A stretch of 64,000 bases of DNA from Erwinia sp. SLM-02 (lineage in GTDB: Bacteria > Pseudomonadota > Gammaproteobacteria > Enterobacterales > Enterobacteriaceae), in contig NZ_JAQISN010000001.1 of the NCBI RefSeq assembly GCF_037450285.1, positions 2,542,001 through 2,606,000 on the forward strand, read 5' to 3'. The position numbers and the translations under genes are program-made. The notes under the pieces are model-generated. The model was not told where the DNA came from and searched no databases. It saw nothing but the letters and a program-made list of their open reading frames with translations. Below, piece after piece: positions 36,626-43,770 of the stretch; position 1 is the stretch's first letter; each line of letters begins with the position of its first letter.

Positions 36626-37015
36626 TCAATTTCTTTTAAATCTTTCACATCGTTTAATTTCGACATACTGCCCAACCCTCATGATAAATGGCGCAGATAT
36701 CCACATCCAATAACCCAAACCATAAGAGATTACAGATCTATCACGACCACCAGCATCAATAATAATACTTTTAACCCCCAGGAAGGAAATGGCCAATAAA
36801 AATGACACCAGAGACAATATAAACAATAAGTTATTTTCCTTTTTCCTGACAATTTCAATAAGCGATGCAATATTAAATGGATTAGCTAACCAGGAAAATG
36901 AAGCACCGGGGTCAACAAAAAAACCAAACCTTCCAGTTATAAGTAAAGCAAGACCATCGCTTGATCCTGTATCCGTGCTGAAAGAGGGAAAATATAAAGC
37001 AGCACAAAAGCACAA
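36626..37015 (-). CDS. small three-helix membrane protein, N-terminus interrupted by a stop
   Basis: 129 aa if started at TTG 37015 (AAGGA 9 bp upstream). A better ATG with AGGGTGA lies in the same frame at 37054, but codon 9 from it is TAA (37028-37030). Read through, the product would begin MKYFSSSL-stop-GLSVLCFCAALYF, completing a first membrane helix. Two more helices follow (LLFILSLVSFLLAISF and YWMWISAPFIM regions), with a WLANPFNI motif. Not identified. Beside a T6SS effector locus, an immunity role is possible but unproven. Confidence 0.6.
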   Translation of the reverse strand: MCFCAALYFPSFSTDTGSSDGLALLITGRFGFFVDPGASFSWLANPFNIASLIEIVRKKENNLLFILSLVSFLLAISFLGVKSIIIDAGGRDRSVISYGLGYWMWISAPFIMRVGQYVEIKRCERFKRN

Positions 37016-37223
37016 TACTGATAGTCCTTAGAGACTTGATGAAAAATATTTCATAATCACCCTGTATTTAAAATAACAACTCAACCATTTTAATTTTATA
37101 TATTCTTTGAATTACACGTTAGAAAAATATAACAACTCGGAGTTTTATTTGAAATATCCACGCATTTAATAGACACATAAAACCATTTAACCTAACAGTC
37201 CATGCATTAATTATAAATAACAA

Positions 37224-37985
37224 TTAATCATTACCTTTTGAAAGCAACTGAAGTTTTTTGTAATTAGGGAAGCATGGCACATTCTCGACGGTTCCATCTG
37301 GATACAACACTGACATATACACCCCAATCTTTTGCACTTTCGGTTCTGTGGCGCGTAAAATTTTTAAAGAATGAAGTCTAGGCTTAAAAATCACTTCTTT
37401 TGCTGATGTTGATTTATAAATCACATCTGGCGAGGATCTAATAATGGAATATTCTACTGGGCTACTACTATCCCTGCGCTTTGTAATTAAAGGGAAGTAA
37501 TCCCCCTTCAGTTTGATATTTCCATTAATAGCTTCGAACGATCCACTTAGCCGCTGAGGTGAATTATTATCAAATACAACAATTTCTTTAATTGGAATAT
37601 TTTCACTATTTTCATCGTTACCTGATGGGAGTTCTTTCAAATTAAACCCTAGAGTTATATTACTTAATTTCCAATTACACCGCCCACCACCATCGCGTGA
37701 AACTTCTAGATTAAATATACTGCCGCCTGATGCATGATTGAATTCTTTCTTGACAAAATGATATCCTGGTTCTTTTACTACATCTCCATTGGAATTTTTA
37801 CGACTCTTCAAGCAAGTGGTTGAACGATACATAATTTCCAATGGCAGTATTTTACTATCCGCTGGCATCTTTGCAACTACAAAAACCATTTCACCATCAG
37901 GTGGAGGATTCAATGACTCATCTTTATCATATCCTAAAAAAAGAACAGGAAAGATGAACATCATACTCCTAATTAATATTTTCAT
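37224..37985 (-). CDS. putative periplasmic immunity protein for the T6SS lipase
   Basis: 253 aa. The N-terminal signal-like segment ILIRSMMFIFPVLFLGY is followed by a soluble domain. The start overlaps the lipase gene by 17 bp, the usual arrangement for effector/immunity pairs, and a lipase acting in the periplasm needs a periplasmic antidote. The segment looks like a lipobox (LFLG) but with Tyr (TAT) where Cys is expected, so lipidation would be lost. AT-rich. The family is not certain; function is inferred from position. Confidence 0.65.
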   Translation of the reverse strand: MKILIRSMMFIFPVLFLGYDKDESLNPPPDGEMVFVVAKMPADSKILPLEIMYRSTTCLKSRKNSNGDVVKEPGYHFVKKEFNHASGGSIFNLEVSRDGGGRCNWKLSNITLGFNLKELPSGNDENSENIPIKEIVVFDNNSPQRLSGSFEAINGNIKLKGDYFPLITKRRDSSSPVEYSIIRSSPDVIYKSTSAKEVIFKPRLHSLKILRATEPKVQKIGVYMSVLYPDGTVENVPCFPNYKKLQLLSKGND

Positions 37986-39879
37986 ATTCTTCCCTTGCCG
38001 TATTTTTAAATCTGACTAATGCATTCAACCAACTACTCTCTGACTTTGATATCCCTAATGTTTTTGGCAACATATCTTGCAAAGATAAAAAAATCTTATT
38101 CCTTTCCACTTCATGCTTCGAGGTGTTTTCTGTTGATTTCGATGCATTGTCAACAGTACGTGAAAATCTATCTCTATTCAGTTTCCGTTCCATTTGTCGC
38201 TCAGGATCTACCAACTCAATCAACTCATTATTGATATAGGGCATGTATTTATTTGACATGGAGTGATTTGCTGGATTTGTCCAAGAGTCAAGATCTGGAT
38301 TGTTATTTTTAGGAAAATAATGCCTCAAGCTTTCAGGAGACAAACATTTTACAAAATTATTTTGCTCATCAGCTGTAGTGCAAAAAATTTGCTCATTAAG
38401 TTCTGGAACAAGATATAGTTTACATTTATCAAATGAGATCTCCCTTATCGACATATACGGATTACTAACATCCATACCTATAAGTGGCATTGGTTTTTTT
38501 GAATACTTAACAATAGACTGCTCAGCATTAAAAAAGCAGACAGTATTACCATGATGCCAATAAGGATCACCAAAATTTATCCCTGCACCTTGAATTCCCA
38601 TAGCCCAAACAGAGCCGATAAACCCATAGACGACACCGTAAGGCCCCCAAAGATCATAGAGTTTATTATCTAACTCTAATTCCGGCGGAACACTTGTTAC
38701 TGAGTCTGAGTCATTAACATGCCTATAATGAGAAATATTTTTAATATTATTAATAGTCGATGCTGTAAATACTCGCGGCATTCCATATGTATAAATTACT
38801 GGTTGATAATCACGCAATACGGTGGCATGAATTAGTGTTAATGCGCCGCCTAAACTATGCCCTGCGATAAACAATTCACGTCCATTCGACAAGCTCTGAA
38901 TTTGCTTGAACTGGTCTATGAATTTTTTTCCAACTAAGTTAAAAGCATCTAAAAAACCTTTGTGACAATGACCCGCAGGCACTATATCTGGACATGGCAC
39001 TGGCCTAAATGACCCATCAGCACTAAGATCTGCTAGTTTATCTGGCTCAGTACCTCTCCAACCGACTAATAGCTTAGTTAAATTGCTGACGAAGAAAAGC
39101 TGTGTTCCCCCATCTCCAGAATCGCCTTCCGTAGTATCGAGAAATACTGGATTTACATAACGATCTCTAAACGGTACATCGACAGAAATGGTTTCATAGA
39201 GCATGTCAGGAACTTTAGACAAATCTTGGCACTGATCATTAAAAAACGACAGTATTTTTTCTTTGTCAGAATAAACAAACTCAGCCAAAAGTCCCAAATT
39301 AAATGCATTTACGATAGAATAATCGGTTGTATGATGAAGAAGAATATTCCATGCTCTAAATGGACACACCTTCACTATAACCCTCGAATTAAAGTACATA
39401 TTCGAAATGGTTAACCCGGAAAAATCAGGATCAGGGAAATGAAAAGCTGGTAATTCTTTACTGTTCCAAGCAGGGATATTTGGTGCTTTATCGCACAATT
39501 GGCCTACAACAACATAATAACAAATATTATTAGTTTTGTTATCGACAGTCACTGGCGACATTTTCATAGAATAGGAATACGTTCTTTCTATACTTAAAGG
39601 CCTTTGCTCCATTTCATCAACAAGTGGCTGGGCTTCAACAAAAAGAGTGAGATCAGGATGAAGCAAATCATCGATCCTCAAAATACCTTCTGAATCAGTA
39701 ACTCCGCTATAAGGCTGAATAACTTTATCTCGGGTAGCCTCGTTCTCTCCCCGCCATGGCATGTTAGCTACGGCGTTATTATTCTCATCAACCAATTGAA
39801 TCTCAATCCAGCATTTCTTTTGCGCTGGAGCTTGAGCTTTACCGAATGTCCCTACCGCAGATGTTCTCGATTCGCTCAT
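37969..39879 (-). CDS. T6SS phospholipase effector (lipase class 3, Tle-like)
   Basis: 636 aa. Residues about 20-110 form a beta-rich domain (CWIEIQLVDENNNAVANMPW...) that looks transthyretin-like and probably docks on VgrG. A class-3 lipase domain follows with nucleophile elbow GHSLGG at 340-345 (Ser342), a likely Asp in RHVNDSDSVTSVP and a His at about 442. The tail (450-636) is of unknown role. Tle effectors destroy target-cell phospholipids from the periplasm. Starts 4 bp inside the end of vgrG. Much AT-richer than the T6SS core genes. Confidence 0.85.
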   Translation of the reverse strand: MSESRTSAVGTFGKAQAPAQKKCWIEIQLVDENNNAVANMPWRGENEATRDKVIQPYSGVTDSEGILRIDDLLHPDLTLFVEAQPLVDEMEQRPLSIERTYSYSMKMSPVTVDNKTNNICYYVVVGQLCDKAPNIPAWNSKELPAFHFPDPDFSGLTISNMYFNSRVIVKVCPFRAWNILLHHTTDYSIVNAFNLGLLAEFVYSDKEKILSFFNDQCQDLSKVPDMLYETISVDVPFRDRYVNPVFLDTTEGDSGDGGTQLFFVSNLTKLLVGWRGTEPDKLADLSADGSFRPVPCPDIVPAGHCHKGFLDAFNLVGKKFIDQFKQIQSLSNGRELFIAGHSLGGALTLIHATVLRDYQPVIYTYGMPRVFTASTINNIKNISHYRHVNDSDSVTSVPPELELDNKLYDLWGPYGVVYGFIGSVWAMGIQGAGINFGDPYWHHGNTVCFFNAEQSIVKYSKKPMPLIGMDVSNPYMSIREISFDKCKLYLVPELNEQIFCTTADEQNNFVKCLSPESLRHYFPKNNNPDLDSWTNPANHSMSNKYMPYINNELIELVDPERQMERKLNRDRFSRTVDNASKSTENTSKHEVERNKIFLSLQDMLPKTLGISKSESSWLNALVRFKNTAREEYENIN

Positions 39880-42422
39880 GATGACGCCCCTTGTTCGCTG
39901 CCAGTACTGCTTAGAGGAAATTCAATTTTCATTGATGATGGCGACGCAGTATAAATTGGCATGGTATTGCCGAGTTTATCTGTTGTCCCTGAATAAACAT
40001 CACCTTCCGCAGTTGTCACCTTATAAAGAGTGTACGGCATCGCTTCCCCCGTATGCTGATTAGTTATTGCAAATCCACCTTTAAATCCTTTTGGCAGTTC
40101 CTGCGGAGACAGATTTAAATTCGCCGCCCCCATCTTTTGCACATTCGCAGCTTTCAGCAGGATATTACCTGGGCACCCAAGCTCAATATTTCCGCCACTG
40201 ATCTTGATATATGCACCATCACAAACAAGGGTTAATTCCTTGCTGGCATTTACCGTCACGCTACCGCTATTGCTGGTAACAGTGACATCCTTCAATGCCT
40301 GAACATTCAGAGCGTCTCCCTGAGCCTGCACATCCACTTTGCCCTGCCCTGCAAAAAGATGCATCCCTGCACTTTGTGCAAATAGACTGACCGTTTTCGA
40401 CGCCGCAACAGTTACCGACTGAGCTGCGCTTATGTCCGTATTGCGACCAGATACTATTCCTACACTTTGGCTTCCAGACGCGATCCGAACTGCCTCGGGG
40501 CTGACCATTCCAATTCCCATCGGTGAATGAGCTAATATCCCTGGTTTTTGCAGTCCGGACAGCGCACTATTCAGAGTCGATTGGCTATCTGAATCTGCCG
40601 AAGTTGCTTTTGCTGTTTCAGCTGCTTTGCTGAGGCTTTTTGCGAGAGAAAGAGCCTGTTCCAGCTGCTGTACAGCTTTATGCATATCGAGCATTACACC
40701 ATCAGCATGTGGTTGGGATTCAGCACTTAATAAAATCCCTTTTCCCCCCCGAACAGCCACCCAATCATCGGTGCGCAATTCTGCACCTTTTCCCCTAACA
40801 GTTCGCTCCTCGTCAACGTTATGCCCTAAATTAAGCTGGGTCTTACCCCCGTACTCGGTACTGAGTTTAACGTGCTCTTCGCCGCGCTTGTCTTCCATCC
40901 GCAGCTTGTTCAGGCCAGCGGTGCGGATAACGTTGCGCGTGCTGTTGGCTTCAGTGACATGGTCAACGTGGCGGGAGTCATGCAGAGCGTGAGCTATATA
41001 CGGCCGGTCCGGATCGCCTTCGTGGAACGCAATGGCGACTTCAGTACCCTGTATCAGCGGGAAGTGGAAGCCGTACTTGTCACCACCGTAAGGTTTGGCG
41101 AAGCGCACCGGCATACTTTCCATACCCTGACGCTTGTCGTCACGATCGGCATCGAATTTCACCCGGTACATCCCCGACGCATCCTGCCAGGCGTAGATAT
41201 CGTTCTCTTTAGCACTGGTGATGCGGGCCGTCAGCGTCCCGCTGACTATCGGACGTTTTTTCGCGGCAGGACGCCAGCAACGGTTCTCGTAGTAGGGCAT
41301 CGCTACCCATGCCACTTTCAGGGCATTCTGACGGCTGGCGTAGTAGCCAGTGCGGATAATAACAACACCGTTCTCCGTTTCACGGGGCAATGTTGATGGG
41401 ATAGCCATTTCGGTAATAGTCAGCACCTGAGCCGGACCGAGGGTGTGGTCGGTACTGCTGCCGGTCACCGTAGTCTGGGTGGACAGGAAGCGTTCATGCT
41501 CCAGGCGCGCCCAGAAGTTACCGGTTTCTGCCGTCGGCGTAATTTTGTCACCACGTTCAAGGTGGCGCGGGCGATAATGGTACACATCACCGTAGGTATT
41601 CCCCTCCCCGTCGCCACGAGTCATGTCAGCCGGTACAGACATCAGAACGTTCTGGGCTTCACGGTGGTTATAGTCGCTGGCTGTGACCGAACGCTCCACC
41701 ACGTTATGCCAGACATGCACGTCCCACACCGAGTCAGCCGCATTGTCATTCGCCCCTGACGGGCTGTTCAGCGGCAGTTTTTTTCCATACGTCCAGGCAC
41801 TCTGCTTGTCCGCAAAGTGCACCACTTCAGTCTGGGTGTCGGGTTGCAGCTTGAAGAAGTAAAAAATCCCCACCTCGGCCAGCAGGCGTTCAATAAACGC
41901 GAGATCATTTTCCTGATACTGGTTAATTTGCTCGCGCTTCGGATAGTTGGCTTTGAGGGTGAATTCATACTCCCAACCTTTGAGCCCATGCTCCGTGAGC
42001 ACCTCAGCCACAACTTCCGGCACCGATTTGTTGACGAAAAAGCGATGGGTACGGAATTGTTTTCGCAGCAGAGACAGGAAAGGCTCAATAATAATCTGGT
42101 ACGTCGCCTGGTCACGTGAACCAATGATACGCTTAAAATGCGTCACCACACCATGCACCACTTTCTGCCCGGTCAGTCCCATCAGTGGCCCTGTTCCCAT
42201 GGTCAGCGTGGCAGGCCTGGTCAACAGTTGCGCTGAACTGATATTCTGATCGCTGCTGGTAAAGATAATGTCGTAGTGGTAAAGCTCACTCATGAACTCC
42301 TTACCGTTAAACTCTTCCACATCCAGTGAGGCTGTGCAGGACGGAATATCCAGATGGTAGCGGTTCAGTCCGCCTTCAGTTAGCGCAGACAGGGTGTTCT
42401 TAAGCGTATCTGTCAGACTCAT
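39876..42422 (-). CDS. vgrG: T6SS spike protein VgrG with C-terminal transthyretin-like extension
   Basis: 848 aa from ATG 42422 (GGAG 9 bp upstream; in-frame ATGs at 42437 and 42482 lack one). gp27/gp5-like body (to about 550), then the repeating beta-helix DUF2345 part (SVTVAASKTVSLFAQS, SGSVTVNASKELTLVCD). The last roughly 75 residues (GGFAITNQHTGEAMPYTLYK...) form a TTR-like domain, of the kind that binds phospholipase effectors in enteroaggregative E. coli VgrG1. It overlaps the lipase gene by 4 bp (ATGA). Trimeric tip of the Hcp tube. Confidence 0.95.
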   Translation of the reverse strand: MSLTDTLKNTLSALTEGGLNRYHLDIPSCTASLDVEEFNGKEFMSELYHYDIIFTSSDQNISSAQLLTRPATLTMGTGPLMGLTGQKVVHGVVTHFKRIIGSRDQATYQIIIEPFLSLLRKQFRTHRFFVNKSVPEVVAEVLTEHGLKGWEYEFTLKANYPKREQINQYQENDLAFIERLLAEVGIFYFFKLQPDTQTEVVHFADKQSAWTYGKKLPLNSPSGANDNAADSVWDVHVWHNVVERSVTASDYNHREAQNVLMSVPADMTRGDGEGNTYGDVYHYRPRHLERGDKITPTAETGNFWARLEHERFLSTQTTVTGSSTDHTLGPAQVLTITEMAIPSTLPRETENGVVIIRTGYYASRQNALKVAWVAMPYYENRCWRPAAKKRPIVSGTLTARITSAKENDIYAWQDASGMYRVKFDADRDDKRQGMESMPVRFAKPYGGDKYGFHFPLIQGTEVAIAFHEGDPDRPYIAHALHDSRHVDHVTEANSTRNVIRTAGLNKLRMEDKRGEEHVKLSTEYGGKTQLNLGHNVDEERTVRGKGAELRTDDWVAVRGGKGILLSAESQPHADGVMLDMHKAVQQLEQALSLAKSLSKAAETAKATSADSDSQSTLNSALSGLQKPGILAHSPMGIGMVSPEAVRIASGSQSVGIVSGRNTDISAAQSVTVAASKTVSLFAQSAGMHLFAGQGKVDVQAQGDALNVQALKDVTVTSNSGSVTVNASKELTLVCDGAYIKISGGNIELGCPGNILLKAANVQKMGAANLNLSPQELPKGFKGGFAITNQHTGEAMPYTLYKVTTAEGDVYSGTTDKLGNTMPIYTASPSSMKIEFPLSSTGSEQGASS

Positions 42423-42499
42423 GATTATTGACTCCATGGGATAACCTGCAGTCCATGACTTTCTTGCCGACGGGCGAGTCACAGGTTAATCAGGGGTAC

Positions 42500-42708
42500 T
42501 CAGCGAGTACGTAAAAGCGTGATTAGGGCTCCAGCCCCTAGAGAACTAGCGAGGATTTTCATCAGCAAAACGGTCATTTCAAAATTATTCATGCCGTATT
42601 CGCCGTCGCCACTAATGGGGATAAAGCGCTTAACAAATGTGTAAAAAACGTATCAGGAAGAAACAGTACTCCCGCCATCATTAAAGTTAAAAATATAAAA
42701 ACCTTCAT
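42500..42708 (-). pseudogene. small two-helix membrane gene split by a frameshift
   Basis: ATG 42708 opens a 39-codon frame rich in hydrophobic residues (KVFIFLTLMMAGVLFL) that stops at 42589-42591. The next frame continues as ISGDGEYGMNNFEMTVLLMK...LITLLRTR to 42500. One extra base in the run of four G on the plus strand (42617-42620) would fuse both into a two-helix protein of about 70 aa. Not identified. As an alternative, two separate tiny genes would overlap as ATGA (second start 42592). Lies between a lipoprotein gene and vgrG. Confidence 0.45.
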
Positions 42709-42725
42709 GACCTTATACCGGGACA

Positions 42726-43193
42726 CTACTGAGAAACTTCAATTGAACCATAAGGCCTTGAGATTTCACGATCGGTCAAAGGAAAGTTATATACCTTGGT
42801 TTTATTTACACCTATTCCGACAACAAAATTCCGGGGTTCATCTTTGTTGCCTGCTGAATGGAGCACGAATTCGACAATGTATTTACTACCATCCATGAAA
42901 TAGTAGTGGGACGAAGGAATACACAATGCACCATCAACAATCTTGAGGCTTGGCGAGAAGTTGAATTTTTTCTCTTTAGGCGGCGTTCCCCGAAAATTGA
43001 TCCCAATGTCTGCAGGCTGATAATCTCGCGCATCATTAATACTCATGCAAACGTCATTACCCTGCCTGCTCACCTGCGCAGTTTCATCCAGGCTCATTCT
43101 GTCGCCAGGCCCCGGGCACCCTGTAAGGACTACCGAAGAAATGCCTAAGGAAACGATGAGGATAATTTTTCGAAAATGACTCACGCTTACCAT
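42726..43193 (-). CDS. putative T6SS immunity periplasmic lipoprotein
   Basis: 155 aa. Signal peptide with lipobox VVLTGC (Cys at about 26), then a small beta-rich domain. Its ATG overlaps the metallopeptidase gene by 7 bp. Secreted lipoproteins in this position are usually immunity proteins that block the paired effector in the periplasm. Inhibition of the metallopeptidase is inferred from gene pairing only. Confidence 0.75.
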   Translation of the reverse strand: MVSVSHFRKIILIVSLGISSVVLTGCPGPGDRMSLDETAQVSRQGNDVCMSINDARDYQPADIGINFRGTPPKEKKFNFSPSLKIVDGALCIPSSHYYFMDGSKYIVEFVLHSAGNKDEPRNFVVGIGVNKTKVYNFPLTDREISRPYGSIEVSQ

Positions 43194-43756
43194 GGGAAAC
43201 CTCTCAGAGAATTTTTATACCCTTCGCGTATTGCTGCCTCAGACGTGTCACCATCAAGCGTAATGTCTGGATATTTTTTATTTTCAAGGTGCCACCAGAT
43301 TTCATAGCCAAATGTCTGTAAAACAAAATTATCGGCAATAATCTGTGCCTGCTGCTCCATCGAATAGTCACTCAGCAGGCGGCCATCAAGCGTATATCGA
43401 TAGCTGACAAGCCAGCTCACAAGCCCTCTGCCAATAACATTCATTCCTTTTTCCCGCTGCCAGACATGACTCATTTCGTGAATAAACATATGCTGAAGCG
43501 AATACGTCGAGTGTGAAAAATCATCCCGGTACTGATTAATGAAATATATCTCACCATTTGGCGTCATTGCCGTATTGGCATCCTGTGCATTAAACGGCAG
43601 ATAGCTACCATGATGAATTTTTACCTTCTCGTAATCGATCCGGTTACCGAATACCGTTCTGGCCAGGGCGATTTCTCCTGTGGTCAGTTTTCTGACAGAA
43701 TCATCGTCCTGCTTATTGTTGTCCTTCTTTTTCTTGCTGGCATCATGAATGGTCAT
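43187..43756 (-). CDS. HExxH zinc metallopeptidase, putative T6SS effector
   Basis: 189 aa. HEMSHVWQ at 93-100 is a zincin motif (HExxH, His93/Glu94/His97). A third ligand could be a Glu in the QAQIIADNF region, but I cannot fix it. No signal peptide, as expected for cargo. The basic N-terminus (KKKKDNNKQDDD) may be a linker. Similar proteins are annotated as Vgr-related or Rhs-type secretion proteins. Starts 14 bp after clpV and overlaps a lipoprotein gene. Substrate unknown (peptidoglycan stems or proteins). Confidence 0.75.
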   Translation of the reverse strand: MTIHDASKKKKDNNKQDDDSVRKLTTGEIALARTVFGNRIDYEKVKIHHGSYLPFNAQDANTAMTPNGEIYFINQYRDDFSHSTYSLQHMFIHEMSHVWQREKGMNVIGRGLVSWLVSYRYTLDGRLLSDYSMEQQAQIIADNFVLQTFGYEIWWHLENKKYPDITLDGDTSEAAIREGYKNSLRGFPW

Positions 43757-43770
43757 TCCCTGCCTCCGGA

